Below are positions 41,201-49,803 of a stretch of 51,133 nt of DNA, piece after piece. The position numbers and the translations under genes are program-made. This DNA comes from an uncultured Muribaculaceae bacterium (GTDB lineage Bacteria; Bacteroidota; Bacteroidia; Bacteroidales; Muribaculaceae): the NCBI GenBank assembly GCA_910584665.1, contig CAJUBL010000016.1, positions 1 through 51,133 on the forward strand. Direction: 5' to 3'. Positions within the stretch are counted from its first letter, which is position 1; the number at the start of each line of letters is the position of its first letter. The notes under the pieces are model-generated. The model was not told where the DNA came from and searched no databases. It was given only the letters and a program-made list of their open reading frames with translations.

Positions 41201-42519
41201 TGCAGTGTGGGGGCACGGTTGAGCAATACAGGATGACCCTTCATCACATACTCCAGGATATCCCATACGACAGGCTCCTTGCGGTCAACTATCTTCTTGG
41301 CCGACTTCACTGTCTTGACGATACCACGCTCTATAAGCTTACGTATAACGAAAGGTTTGTAAAGCTCGGCAGCCATATTCTTCGGTATGCCGCACTCATG
41401 CATCTTCAGTTCAGGACCCACGACGATAACCGAACGCGCCGAGTAGTCGACACGCTTACCGAGAAGGTTCTGACGGAAACGGCCCTGCTTACCCTTGAGC
41501 GAGTCACTCAGAGATTTCAGCGGACGGTTGGCATCAGTCTTGACAGCCGAAGACTTACGCGAATTGTCAAGCAGCGAATCTACGGCCTCCTGAAGCATGC
41601 GCTTCTCGTTACGCAGGATCACGTCCGGAGCCTTGATCTCGATAAGACGCTTCAGACGGTTGTTACGTATGATGACACGACGGTAAAGATCATTAAGATC
41701 ACTCGTTGCGAAACGGCCGCCGTCAAGCGGAACAAGAGGACGGAGCTCCGGCGGGATTACCGGTACAGCCTGCAGGATCATCCACTCGGGTTTGTTGCGG
41801 TTGCGCGATGCACGGAACGATTCAACAACCTGAAGACGCTTCAGCGCTTCAGTCTTACGCTGCTGGGACCCGTCTGTATCAGCCTGGTGACGAAGCTTGT
41901 ACGATAACTCGTCAAGGTCAAGCTTCAGCAACAGATCATAAATGGCCTCAGCTCCCATTTTGGCAATGAACTTGTTGGGATCTGTATCCTCCAGCAGTGC
42001 ATTCTCCTTAGGCAGCTTGTCGAGAATATCGAAATACTCCTCCTCACTCAGAAGGTCAAGAGTCTCAACACCCTCCACATTACCGGGCTGTATCACAACA
42101 TAGCGCTCGTAATATATTACCGCATCGAGCTTCTTACTCGGCAGACCGAGCAGATAGCCTATCTTGTTGGGCAACGAACGGAAGTACCAGATATGAGCGA
42201 CAGGAACAACCAGCTTGATGTGTCCCATACGCTCGCGGCGCACCTTCTTCTCCGTCACCTCGACTCCGCAACGGTCACAGACGATACCCTTGTAGCGTAT
42301 ACGCTTGTACTTTCCGCAGTGGCACTCATAATCCTTGACAGGACCGAAGATGCGCTCACAGAAAAGACCGTCACGCTCAGGTTTGTAGGTGCGGTAGTTG
42401 ATAGTCTCGGGCTTAAGGACCTCTCCGCTCGATTTCTCCAGGATTTCCTCGGGCGATGAAAGCCCGATTGAAATCTTCGAGAATCCGTTTTTTGCCTTTG
42501 TTTCTTTTCTAAAAGCCAT
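38224..42519 (-). CDS. rpoC: RNA polymerase beta' subunit
   Basis: A 1431-residue beta' subunit of Bacteroidetes type, the catalytic half of RNA polymerase. The zinc-binding CHCGKYKRIRYKGIVCDRCG is near residues 66-85. NADFDGDQMAVHLPL, with the three Asp that hold the active-site Mg, is near residue 465. AESIGEPGTQLTLRTFHVGG sits in the trigger-loop region. The C-terminal half has a beta'-GNCD insertion typical of Gram-negatives. It is downstream of rpoB with a 53-base gap and ends before a strong terminator. Complete at both ends. Confidence 0.99.
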   Translation of the reverse strand: MAFRKETKAKNGFSKISIGLSSPEEILEKSSGEVLKPETINYRTYKPERDGLFCERIFGPVKDYECHCGKYKRIRYKGIVCDRCGVEVTEKKVRRERMGHIKLVVPVAHIWYFRSLPNKIGYLLGLPSKKLDAVIYYERYVVIQPGNVEGVETLDLLSEEEYFDILDKLPKENALLEDTDPNKFIAKMGAEAIYDLLLKLDLDELSYKLRHQADTDGSQQRKTEALKRLQVVESFRASRNRNKPEWMILQAVPVIPPELRPLVPLDGGRFATSDLNDLYRRVIIRNNRLKRLIEIKAPDVILRNEKRMLQEAVDSLLDNSRKSSAVKTDANRPLKSLSDSLKGKQGRFRQNLLGKRVDYSARSVIVVGPELKMHECGIPKNMAAELYKPFVIRKLIERGIVKTVKSAKKIVDRKEPVVWDILEYVMKGHPVLLNRAPTLHRLGIQAFQPKMIEGKAIQLHPLACTAFNADFDGDQMAVHLPLGNEAVLEAQMLMLGAHNILNPANGAPITVPSQDMVLGLYYITKLRKGDKGEGLKFYGPEEAEIAYNEGRVTLHAPVSVVVDDIDENGNPISHLVSNTSVGRVLVNQFVPKEIGYVNEILSKKSLRTIISRVIKKCGIPRSAQFLDDIKNLGYRMAFQGGLSFNLGDVIIPAEKESIVQEGYEQVEEVMSNYAMGFITNNERYNQIIDIWTHVNSKLTSVLMKQMTEANQGFNSVFMMLDSGARGSKDQIRQLAGMRGLMAKPQKAGAEGGQIIENPILANFKEGLSVLEYFISTHGARKGLADTALKTADAGYLTRRLVDVAHDVIIHEEDCGTLRGLVCTEIKNNDEVVASLGERILGRVSVHDIIDPTNGEIIVRAGEEINDIAADRINESPIESVEIRSVLTCESKKGVCAKCYGRNLSNNRLVQMGEAVGVIAAQSIGEPGTQLTLRTFHVGGVASNIAAVSSVTSRYDGILEIDELRTVVTDEVTADGKPVEVVIGRLAEMRILDPKTRMMLTSAPINYGSKLYFKDGDTVKKGDVICEWDPFNSVVVSEVAGKLQFQNMVENVTYRVEGDESSNVREKIIIESKDRTKVPDANIVDANGQIIKTYSLPVGAHLMLEEGADIKVGEIFVKIPRAAGGAGDITGGLPRVTELFEARNPSNPAIVAEIDGEVHYGKVKRGNREISVTAKNGEVKKYLVPLSKQLLVQENDYVRAGTPLSDGAITPADILNIMGPTAVQEYIVNEVQDVYRMQGVKINDKHFEVIVRQMMRKVNIIDPGDTCFLEQQIVDKRDFMDENDRIWGKKVVTDAGDSDTVKPGMIITARKLRDENSALKRRDLKLIQVREAVPATSEQILQGITRAALQTSSFMSAASFQETTKVLNEAAINGKTDTLEGMKENVICGHLIPAGTGLPEYERIIVGSKDEIEGIISTSDDVAETENTVVMQ

Positions 42520-42572
42520 AGTGTATTATATAGTAGCTTGAGAAATGTTTTTATACTAAACTGTATGTAAGA

Positions 42573-45500
42573 TTACTGCTCCAGTGTGATGCTGAGACCC
42601 AGACCGCGAAGCTCATGCAACAGCACATTCAGCGACTCGGGGATTCCTGCCGGCGGCATGGGATCACCCTTGACAATTGCCTCGTAAGCTTTCGAACGGC
42701 CGGTGACGTCGTCACTCTTGACCGTAAGAATCTCCTGCAGTACATGGGCGGCACCGAATGCCTCGAGCGCCCACACCTCCATCTCTCCGAAACGCTGGCC
42801 GCCGAACTGGGCCTTACCGCCGAGAGGCTGCTGGGTAATCAGAGAGTACGGACCTATGCTGCGGGCATGCATCTTGTCCTCGACCATGTGACCGAGTTTA
42901 AGCATGTAGATCACACCTACCGTCGCAGGCTGGTCAAAACGCTCACCGGTACCTCCGTCATACAGGTAGGTTTTACCATAGCGGGGAACACCGGCCTTGT
43001 CGGTCCACTCATTCAGATCATCAAGGCTTGCGCCGTCAAAGATAGGTGTGGCAAACTTCTCGCCAAGCTCACGGCCGGCCCATCCGAGAACGGTCTCGAA
43101 TATCTGTCCGAGGTTCATTCGCGAAGGCACACCCAGAGGATTAAGACAGATATCGACCGGAGTACCGTCGGCAAGGAACGGCATATCCTCCTGACGCACT
43201 ATACGCGACACTATACCCTTGTTACCGTGACGGCCGGCCATCTTGTCACCCACACTGATCTTACGCTTCTTGGCTATGTAGACCTTAGCCATCTGCATGA
43301 TACCCGAAGGCAGTTCATCTCCTATCGATATATCAAACTTCTTACGACGCAGCTCGGCATCGATCTCCTTGGACTTACGCAGATAGTTTACAATCGTAGC
43401 ACGTATCAGGTCATTCTTGTGGGCATCGCTTGTCCACTTGCTCAGATTTATAGTATCATAGTCAATATCCCTGAGGACAGCGGCAGTGAACTTGTTTCCC
43501 TTGGGAATAATATCGACACCGAGAAAATCCCTGACTCCCTGTGAGGTCTTGCCGTCGGTAAGTGTAAGCAACTTGTCTACAAGTATATCCTTGACAGCAG
43601 CCAGCTTCTCCTCATATTCCTCGTCAAGTTTGGGCAGCTGGGCGCTTGCGCTCTTCGACTTACTCTTATTCTTAGTGGCACGCGTGAACAGATTCGTTCC
43701 TATCACTACACCCTTAAGCGACGGCGAGGCTTTCAGCGAAGCATCCTTCACATCACCCGCCTTGTCACCGAAGATAGCACGGAGCAGCTTCTCCTCAGGA
43801 GTGGGATCACTCTCACCCTTAGGCGTTATCTTACCTATCATGATATCACCGGGAACAACATGGGCACCGATACGGATGATACCGCGGTCGTCAAGATCCT
43901 TCGTGGCATCTTCGCTCACGTTGGGGATATCGTTGGTAAGCTCCTCCATACCGCGCTTGGTCTCACGCACCTCGAGCGAATACTCGCTTACATGTACCGA
44001 AGTAAGGATATCCTCCTTGACAACACGCTCGTTAAGCACGATGGCATCCTCATAGTTGTAACCTTTCCACGGCATGAATGCCACTTTCAGATTACGGCCA
44101 AGGGCAAGCTCGCCGTTCTCGGTCGAATAACCCTCGGTCAATATATCCCCGGCCACCACACGCTGCCCCTTCTTGCATATGGGACGCAGGTCAATGGTAG
44201 TATCCTGGTTGGTACGACGGAACTTGGGCAGACGGTATACCTTCACTGCATCCTCGAATGCCACGAACTCCTCCTCCTCGGTCCGGTCATAACGTATACG
44301 TATCTCGGCGGCATCGACATACTCGACCACACCGGCGCGCTCAGCCGTAACCTGTGTACGCGAATCCTGTATAAGCTGCCCCTCAAGTCCGGTTCCGACA
44401 ATAGGAGCTTCCGAACGCATCAGAGGAACGGCCTGACGCATCATGTTCGATCCCATAAGCGCACGGTTGGCGTCATCGTGCTCCAGGAACGGTATGAGCG
44501 ATGCCGCGATTGATGCTATCTGCGTCGGAGAGACATCCATCAGCTGCACCTCACTCGGCGGAACAACAGGGAAGTCTGCGTCAAGACGGGCCTTGACTCT
44601 GTCACGTACGAACGATCCGTCCTGATTCAGAGGAGCATTTCCCTGGGCTATCACTTTCCCGTCCTCAAGCTCCGCTGTCAGATAGACAACCTCATCATTG
44701 TTCAGATCCACACGGGAATTCTCTACCTTGCGGTACGGCGTCTCGATAAAGCCGAGGTCATTGATCTTCGCATATACACAGAGCGAAGATATAAGTCCGA
44801 TGTTCGGACCCTCAGGGGTCTCGATAGGACACAGACGTCCGTAATGGGTGTAATGCACATCTCGCACCTCAAAGCCGGCACGCTCACGCGACAGTCCGCC
44901 CGGACCAAGAGCCGACATACGGCGCTTATGGGTGATCTCGGCCAACGGGTTGGTCTGGTCCATGAACTGTGACAGAGCATTTGTGCCGAAGAACGTGTTG
45001 ATCACCGACGATATAGTCTTTGCATTGATAAGATCCGTCGGATTGAAAACCTCATTGTCACGCACGTTCATACGCTCCCTTATAGTACGGGACATACGGG
45101 CAAGACCCACGTTAAACTGATTGTACAGCTGCTCACCGACGGTACGAACGCGACGATTGCTCAGGTGGTCGATATCATCCACATCGGTCTTCGAGTTGAT
45201 AAGCTCGATAAGATACTTTATGATGGCGATAATATCCTCTTTCGTCAGCACCTTTATCTCCTCGGGAGTAGTGAGCCCCAGCTTCTTGTTTATGCTGTAA
45301 CGGCCCACATCTCCGAGGTCATAACGCTTCTCACTGAAGAAAAGATTGGTGATGACCTCGCGGGCGCTCGCATCATCCGGCGGCTCGGCGTTACGCAACT
45401 GGCGATAGATATATTGTATTGCCTCCTTCTCGGAATTGGAAGTATCCTTCTGGAGGGTATTGAAAATAATCGAATAATCAGTCGAGTTAACATCCTCCTT

Positions 45501-46388
45501 ATGGAGCAGGATATTCTCCACACCCGAGTCAAGAATATCCTGAATGTGATCCTCCTCGAGAACAGTCTCACGGTCAATCACAACATCGTTACGCTCGATC
45601 GAAACTACTTCACCGGTATCCTCGTCAACAAAGTCCTCGACCCATGTGCGGAGAACGCGTGCGGCAAGTTTACGGCCCACAGCCTTCTTCAGGTTAGTCC
45701 TGTTAACCTTGAGTTCCTCAGCGAGACCGAATATCTCGATAATATCTTTATCGCTTTCAAGACCGATAGCTCGCAGCAGTGTTGTCACCGGCAATTTTTT
45801 CTTTCGGTCAATGTAAGCATACATGACATTGTTAATGTCGGTTGCAAACTCGATCCACGAACCTCGGAATGGAATAATACGCGCCGAATACAACTTAGTG
45901 CCATTGGCGTGAGTGCTCTGTGAGAAGAATACGCCCGGAGAACGATGCAACTGTGAGACAACCACACGCTCAGCACCATTGATAACGAAAGTTCCCTTAT
46001 CAGTCATATAAGGTATCGCTCCCAGATACACATCCTGAATCACGGTATCAAAATCCTCGTGGTCAGGATCGGTACAATACAACTTCAGCTTGGCCTTCAG
46101 CGGAACACTGTATGTTAAGCCGCGCTCAAGACACTCGTCAATTGTATAGCGGGGTGGATCAATATAATAGTCGAGAAATTCGAGCACAAAGTTATTGCGC
46201 GTATCGGCCACAGGGAAATTCTCTGAAAAAACTTTGTACAAGCCCTCGTTATTGCGCTTCTCGGGCGGGGTGTCAAGCTGCAGGAAATCGCGGAACGATT
46301 TTAATTGCACCTCAAGAAAATCGGGGTAAGGAAGCGGATTCTTTACCGACGCGAAATTTATACGGGGTTTAGCTGTTGTAACTGACAT
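42573..46388 (-). CDS. rpoB: RNA polymerase beta subunit
   Basis: A 1271-residue beta subunit. Recognisable segments are QLHRSPGVFFSQSTHANGTK; the rifampicin-binding region with FFGTNALSQFMDQTNPLAEI, HKRRMSALGPGGLSRERAGF and IETPEGPNIGLIS; and C-terminal GDKMAGRHGNKGIVSRI and GGKAQFGGQRFGEMEVWALE. The rifampicin pocket shows the common sensitive-type residues (SQFMDQ, HKRR, L), so no resistance change is obvious. Co-oriented with rplL upstream and rpoC downstream. A 283-base leader precedes it. Confidence 0.99.
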   Translation of the reverse strand: MSVTTAKPRINFASVKNPLPYPDFLEVQLKSFRDFLQLDTPPEKRNNEGLYKVFSENFPVADTRNNFVLEFLDYYIDPPRYTIDECLERGLTYSVPLKAKLKLYCTDPDHEDFDTVIQDVYLGAIPYMTDKGTFVINGAERVVVSQLHRSPGVFFSQSTHANGTKLYSARIIPFRGSWIEFATDINNVMYAYIDRKKKLPVTTLLRAIGLESDKDIIEIFGLAEELKVNRTNLKKAVGRKLAARVLRTWVEDFVDEDTGEVVSIERNDVVIDRETVLEEDHIQDILDSGVENILLHKEDVNSTDYSIIFNTLQKDTSNSEKEAIQYIYRQLRNAEPPDDASAREVITNLFFSEKRYDLGDVGRYSINKKLGLTTPEEIKVLTKEDIIAIIKYLIELINSKTDVDDIDHLSNRRVRTVGEQLYNQFNVGLARMSRTIRERMNVRDNEVFNPTDLINAKTISSVINTFFGTNALSQFMDQTNPLAEITHKRRMSALGPGGLSRERAGFEVRDVHYTHYGRLCPIETPEGPNIGLISSLCVYAKINDLGFIETPYRKVENSRVDLNNDEVVYLTAELEDGKVIAQGNAPLNQDGSFVRDRVKARLDADFPVVPPSEVQLMDVSPTQIASIAASLIPFLEHDDANRALMGSNMMRQAVPLMRSEAPIVGTGLEGQLIQDSRTQVTAERAGVVEYVDAAEIRIRYDRTEEEEFVAFEDAVKVYRLPKFRRTNQDTTIDLRPICKKGQRVVAGDILTEGYSTENGELALGRNLKVAFMPWKGYNYEDAIVLNERVVKEDILTSVHVSEYSLEVRETKRGMEELTNDIPNVSEDATKDLDDRGIIRIGAHVVPGDIMIGKITPKGESDPTPEEKLLRAIFGDKAGDVKDASLKASPSLKGVVIGTNLFTRATKNKSKSKSASAQLPKLDEEYEEKLAAVKDILVDKLLTLTDGKTSQGVRDFLGVDIIPKGNKFTAAVLRDIDYDTINLSKWTSDAHKNDLIRATIVNYLRKSKEIDAELRRKKFDISIGDELPSGIMQMAKVYIAKKRKISVGDKMAGRHGNKGIVSRIVRQEDMPFLADGTPVDICLNPLGVPSRMNLGQIFETVLGWAGRELGEKFATPIFDGASLDDLNEWTDKAGVPRYGKTYLYDGGTGERFDQPATVGVIYMLKLGHMVEDKMHARSIGPYSLITQQPLGGKAQFGGQRFGEMEVWALEAFGAAHVLQEILTVKSDDVTGRSKAYEAIVKGDPMPPAGIPESLNVLLHELRGLGLSITLEQ

Positions 46389-46613
46389 AAAAATTGGTTA
46401 GGTGATGAGAGGAAACTCAAAAAAACCGGTTGTTACCCACCTGTCTGTCAAAAAGATATTGCTTAGAGTGATTCTTTACCGCTGACGTTCGATACCACCG
46501 GTACGACACACTTCATATAGTGGTAATCACTAACTATACCATTGCGATTGATTACCAAGAAATTGAAGTTATCAGATACATGGCAGGGGGTTGTAAAAAA
46601 TAATACACAAAAA
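46389..46613 (-). other. rpoB leader region without gene
   Basis: Between the rplL-proximal hairpin and the rpoB start, 225 bases contain no credible reading frame. On the minus strand the segment near rpoB has AACCGGTTTTTTT and an A/T-rich stretch that may hold a secondary rpoBC promoter or mRNA processing site. No stronger statement is possible. Confidence 0.5.
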
Positions 46614-46647
46614 GGTTAAGAATCATCCCTGAAGAGGATTCTTAACC
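46614..46647 (-). terminator. Attenuator/terminator hairpin between rplL and rpoB
   Basis: GGTTAAGAATC (46614-46624) and GATTCTTAACC (46637-46647) form an 11-bp stem, followed on the minus strand by TTTTTG. A small GCCTG/CAGGC hairpin (46653-46667) precedes it. As rpoBC must be transcribed too, it is probably a partial terminator setting the ribosomal protein to polymerase ratio. Confidence 0.75.
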
Positions 46648-46671
46648 TAATCGCCTGGTTGACAGGCAATA

Positions 46672-47046
46672 TTATTTCAGCTCTACTTCTGCGCCGGCCT
46701 CCTCGAGAGACTTCTTGAGGTTCTCAGCGTCAGCCTTAGCAAGGCCTTCCTTGATTACTGAGGGAGCACCGTCAACAAGCTCCTTAGCCTCCTTAAGGCC
46801 AAGACCGGCAAGTTCCTTCACAGCCTTAACGACCTGAAGCTTGGCGGCACCTGCGCTCTTAAGTACTACGTCAAATGAGGTCTTCTCCTCGGCTGCGGGT
46901 GCACCGGCAGCAGGACCGGCAGCAACTGCAACGGCTGCGGCAGCAGGTTCAATACCGTACTCCTCCTTGAGGATCTGAGCGAGTTCGTTTACTTCCTTAA
47001 CGGTGAGGTTAACAAGTTGTTCTGCAAAAGCTTTTAAATCTGCCAT
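46672..47046 (-). CDS. rplL: Ribosomal protein bL12 (L7/L12)
   Basis: A 124-residue stalk protein that recruits elongation factors to the ribosome. The N-terminal dimerisation helix (LKAFAEQLVNLTVKEVNELA), an Ala/Gly/Pro hinge (residues about 35-50, AAAVAVAAGPAAGAPAAEE) and the conserved C-terminal domain (KTSFDVVLKSAGAAKLQVVK, GLGLKEAKELVDGAP) are all present. Last ribosomal gene before the partial terminator and rpoB. Confidence 0.98.
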   Translation of the reverse strand: MADLKAFAEQLVNLTVKEVNELAQILKEEYGIEPAAAAVAVAAGPAAGAPAAEEKTSFDVVLKSAGAAKLQVVKAVKELAGLGLKEAKELVDGAPSVIKEGLAKADAENLKKSLEEAGAEVELK

Positions 47047-47084
47047 TTTATTTAAAGTTTAATTGTTTTGTTTTTACTGTTGGT

Positions 47085-47609
47085 TTAGTCTTCTTTTTTA
47101 GATAGTGTCTCAAGCACACCGTGAAGTGTATTGCCACCGCTCTGGAGGGCCGAGATAACGTTCTTGGCCGGCGATTGCAACAGGGCGACAACGTCGGCGA
47201 TAAGCTCGTTCTTGCTCTTGATGTTTGACAAGGTCTCGAGCTGATCTTCTCCTACATAGATTGTCTCCTCGACATAGGCTGCTTTGAAACGGGGAAGGGT
47301 CTGGTCCTTCTTCTGCATGCTCTTGAGAAGCTTGGCAGGTGCGTTACCTACATTAGAGAAGAGAACCGATGTTGAGCCTTTAAGAGCACCGTAAATCTCA
47401 GAATAGTCACCTTCGAGCGACTCCAGTGCCTTGTGAAGAAGAGTGTTCTTTACAACCATCAATTTGATGTCCTGCTTAAAACAGGCGGCGCGAAGTTCAC
47501 TGGTCTTCTCGGCATCAAGACCTGCAGTCTCTGCCAGGTAGAAACAGCCGTACTCCTTCAGTGTATTGGCTATCTGTTCTATTATGATTCCTTTATCTTC
47601 CTTTTTCAT
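47085..47609 (-). CDS. rplJ: Ribosomal protein uL10
   Basis: A 174-residue stalk base protein that binds 23S rRNA and anchors bL12 dimers through its C-terminal helix. Typical features are KEDKGIIIEQIANTLKEYGC at the start, the IKLMVVKNTLLHKALE region (about residues 49-65), and KLLKSMQKK with the C-terminal VISALQSGGNTLHGVLETLS helix. Lies 38 bases upstream of rplL; in many bacteria the mRNA leader here is bound by L10 for autoregulation, though no such leader fold is evident in the 16-base gap to rplA. Confidence 0.98.
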   Translation of the reverse strand: MKKEDKGIIIEQIANTLKEYGCFYLAETAGLDAEKTSELRAACFKQDIKLMVVKNTLLHKALESLEGDYSEIYGALKGSTSVLFSNVGNAPAKLLKSMQKKDQTLPRFKAAYVEETIYVGEDQLETLSNIKSKNELIADVVALLQSPAKNVISALQSGGNTLHGVLETLSKKED

Positions 47610-47625
47610 TGTGTCGCGGTTTTAA

Positions 47626-48321
47626 TTATTCGTCAATTCCCTTAGAGTCGACTTTAACGCCGGGGCTCATTGTGCTGGAAAGATAAATGCTCTTGATATA
47701 CGTACCCTTGGCGGTGGCAGGTTTCAGCTTGATAAGAGTATTGATAAACTCCTTAGCATTCTCCTTCATCTGCTCAGGTGTAAAAGATACTTTACCGATT
47801 GAAGAGTGTACGATTCCGTTCTTATCAACCTTGAAGTCGATCTTACCCTTCTTCACCTCCTCTACGGCCTTTGCAACGTCATTAGTAACAGTTCCGCTCT
47901 TAGGGTTAGGCATCAGGCCACGGGGACCGAGAACACGTCCTAACGCACCGATCTTACCCATGATGGCCGGCTGTGTGATGATAACATCGACATCAGTCCA
48001 TCCGCCTTTGATCTTCTCGATATACTCGTCCAGACCGACATAGTCGGCACCGGCTGCCTTGGCGGCTGCCTCAGCATCCGAGTTACAAAGTACTAAAACA
48101 CGTACTGTTTTTCCGGTTCCGTGGGGCAATGTTACGACTCCACGAACCATCTGGTTAGCCTTACGAGGGTCAACGCCGAGACGCACGTCGATATCAAGCG
48201 ATGCATCAAACTTGGTATAGGTAATTTCCTTTACCTTCTGAGCAGCCTCCGCAAGCGAATAGCTCTTCCCTGCTTCAATCTTCTCTAAAGCTAACTTTTG
48301 ATTTTTTGTAAGTTTACCCAT
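47626..48321 (-). CDS. rplA: Ribosomal protein uL1
   Basis: A 231-residue protein of the L1 stalk, which moves deacylated tRNA from the E site and can repress its own operon. Signature stretches are RLGVDPRKANQMVRGVVTLP, ADYVGLDEYIEKIKGGWTDV, and the canonical LGPRGLMPNPKSGTVTND (about residues 131-148), then KIDFKVDKNGIVHSSIGKVS. The neighbour rplK lies 15 bases upstream. Length is normal for bacteria. Confidence 0.99.
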   Translation of the reverse strand: MGKLTKNQKLALEKIEAGKSYSLAEAAQKVKEITYTKFDASLDIDVRLGVDPRKANQMVRGVVTLPHGTGKTVRVLVLCNSDAEAAAKAAGADYVGLDEYIEKIKGGWTDVDVIITQPAIMGKIGALGRVLGPRGLMPNPKSGTVTNDVAKAVEEVKKGKIDFKVDKNGIVHSSIGKVSFTPEQMKENAKEFINTLIKLKPATAKGTYIKSIYLSSTMSPGVKVDSKGIDE

Positions 48322-48336
48322 TTCAATTGAAGTTTA

Positions 48337-48780
48337 TTAGTTATTTTCGGGGAACGCTCCTTTTACGGTGATACCCATGCTTCTGGCTGTACCGGCTACC
48401 ATCTTCATCGCCGACTCCACAGTGAAACAGTTCAGGTCGGGCATCTTGTCTTCAGCAATAGCCTTTACCTGTTCCCATGTCACCTCAGCAACCTTATTAC
48501 GGTTAGGCTGAGCAGAGCCACTCTTCTTCTTGGTCACTTCCAAAAGCTGAATGGCAACAGGAGGTGTCTTAACAACAAAGTCAAAACTCTTGTCGGTGTA
48601 ATACGTGATCACAACCGGCAGAACCTTACCTGCCTTGTCCTGAGTGCGGGCATTGAATTGCTTGCAGAACTCCATGATGTTGATACCCTTCGAACCGAGG
48701 GCAGGTCCAACTGGAGGCGAGGGATTTGCGGCTCCTCCTTTGATCTGCAATTTGATTTGTCCAGCAATTTCTTTAGCCAT
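48337..48780 (-). CDS. rplK: Ribosomal protein uL11
   Basis: A 147-residue protein of the GTPase-associated centre. It starts AKEIAGQIKLQIKGGAANPS with PPVGPALGSKGINIMEFCKQ, the proline-rich conserved L11 opening, and ends with AGTARSMGITVKG (about residues 129-141), the rRNA-binding end. Needed for stringent-factor activation as well as translation. First ribosomal gene after nusG (71-base gap). Confidence 0.99.
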   Translation of the reverse strand: MAKEIAGQIKLQIKGGAANPSPPVGPALGSKGINIMEFCKQFNARTQDKAGKVLPVVITYYTDKSFDFVVKTPPVAIQLLEVTKKKSGSAQPNRNKVAEVTWEQVKAIAEDKMPDLNCFTVESAMKMVAGTARSMGITVKGAFPENN

Positions 48781-48851
48781 TTTACAAATTCTTTTATTAA
48801 TTCATTAAATTGTGAGCTCGAAACACACCGTTCGTAACCACGACGTCTCTC

Positions 48852-49403
48852 TTACTCTCTTTCTACCTGCGAATTCTCCAGCTCCAGCGGAGTCTTGCGT
48901 CCAAAGATCTTTACCATTACCTTCAGCTTCTTCTTCTCAGGATATACCTCGGTAATCTCACCATTGAAGCCCGAAAAAGCTCCGGCGGTCACCTTGACAG
49001 TCTCTCCGACAATGAAGTCGTTGACTAAGTCATCATCCTGTTCGTTAAGACTGTCTGCCATGCCCAACATACGCATGACTTCACTCTCACGGAGAGACTC
49101 GGGCTTTGCATCCTTGCCCCTACCCTTGAGGAAGTCTATTACATTTGTAGTATTGCGAAGTTCATACATGACCTCTCCACGAAGGTCAGCCTCGATAAAT
49201 ACATAACCGCTGTAAAGATTGCGTTCTTTAACAACCTTCTTGCCGTTACGTACTGTCATAACTTTCTCGGTGGGGATCAAAACCTGGAACAAGTATTTGC
49301 CAAGGTCGGTATTGCGCATCGCTGCCTCCAACACCTCTTTAACCTTAGCTTCCTTACCTGAGATGGCACGCAATACGTACCATGCTTTCTTACCTTCAGC
49401 CAT
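48852..49403 (-). CDS. nusG: Transcription antitermination factor NusG
   Basis: A 183-residue NusG. The NGN domain opens KAWYVLRAISGKEAKVKEVL and contains NLYSGYVFIEADLRGEVMYE (about residues 62-81). A linker leads to the KOW domain GETVKVTAGAFSGFNGEITE (about 130-149), which contacts ribosomal S10 or Rho. Gene order secE-nusG-rplK is the universal bacterial one. The length is standard for Bacteroidetes. Confidence 0.99.
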   Translation of the reverse strand: MAEGKKAWYVLRAISGKEAKVKEVLEAAMRNTDLGKYLFQVLIPTEKVMTVRNGKKVVKERNLYSGYVFIEADLRGEVMYELRNTTNVIDFLKGRGKDAKPESLRESEVMRMLGMADSLNEQDDDLVNDFIVGETVKVTAGAFSGFNGEITEVYPEKKKLKVMVKIFGRKTPLELENSQVERE

Positions 49404-49423
49404 TGATTACACCACTTTGATTG

Positions 49424-49621
49424 TTAAAACTTGCCGAAATAAAGCAAATTGACTATGGTCTCAATTATCTTATCAATGCCAAATATTATCGCTGCGATAA
49501 TGACGGAAGCAAGCATTACGATAAGAGCGCTTTTTATCAGCTGTTTCTTTGTAGGCCAAGAAGTCTTCTGCCTCAATTCGACATAAGACTCCTCTATATT
49601 CGTAAGTAGTTTAAGTTTCAT
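49424..49621 (-). CDS. secE: Preprotein translocase subunit SecE
   Basis: A 65-residue protein with the short amphipathic helix (SYVELRQKTSWPTKKQLIKS, with the SWP motif) and one membrane span (ALIVMLASVIIAAIIFGI, about residues 31-48). This is the minimal SecE of most bacteria. It clamps the SecY channel. Lies between tRNA-Trp and nusG, 20 bases from nusG. Confidence 0.97.
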   Translation of the reverse strand: MKLKLLTNIEESYVELRQKTSWPTKKQLIKSALIVMLASVIIAAIIFGIDKIIETIVNLLYFGKF

Positions 49622-49637
49622 TCTTTTTAAAATTTAG

Positions 49638-49710
49638 CACGGGAAGAGAGGCTCGAACTCCCGACACCTGGTTTTGGAGACCAGTGCTCTACCGACTGAG
49701 CTATTCCCGT
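49638..49710 (-). tRNA. tRNA-Trp (anticodon CCA)
   Basis: A 73-base cloverleaf on the minus strand: acceptor ACGGGAA/TTCCCGT, D arm AGCTCAGTCGGTAGAGC, anticodon arm CTGGT-CTCCAAA-ACCAG with CCA, T arm with GTTCGAG, discriminator G. CCA end not encoded. The tuf, tRNA-Trp, secE, nusG order is the standard one. Confidence 0.97.
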
Positions 49711-49715
49711 GTATT

Positions 49716-49755
49716 ACCGTTTCCCGTTCCGGACTTTCCCTCGACGGGAAACGGT
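49716..49755 (-). other. Perfect hairpin between tuf and tRNA-Trp
   Basis: ACCGTTTCCCGT (49716-49727) and ACGGGAAACGGT (49744-49755) form a 12-bp stem with 16-nt loop. No T run follows before the tRNA, so it may be a processing or attenuation structure separating tuf mRNA from tRNA-Trp. A small GCCGG/CCGGC hairpin lies between it and the tuf stop. Confidence 0.6.
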
Positions 49756-49803
49756 CTGAATATTTCGATCTGATCGCCGGACAACGCCGGCACATATCAG
49801 GTA

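Noticed and set aside
41026..41907. Plus-strand open frame of 293 codons opposite rpoC (and similar ones opposite rpoB at 42615-43544 and 45165-45923)
   Set aside because: Antisense to universally conserved polymerase genes with biased codons; translations show no domain.
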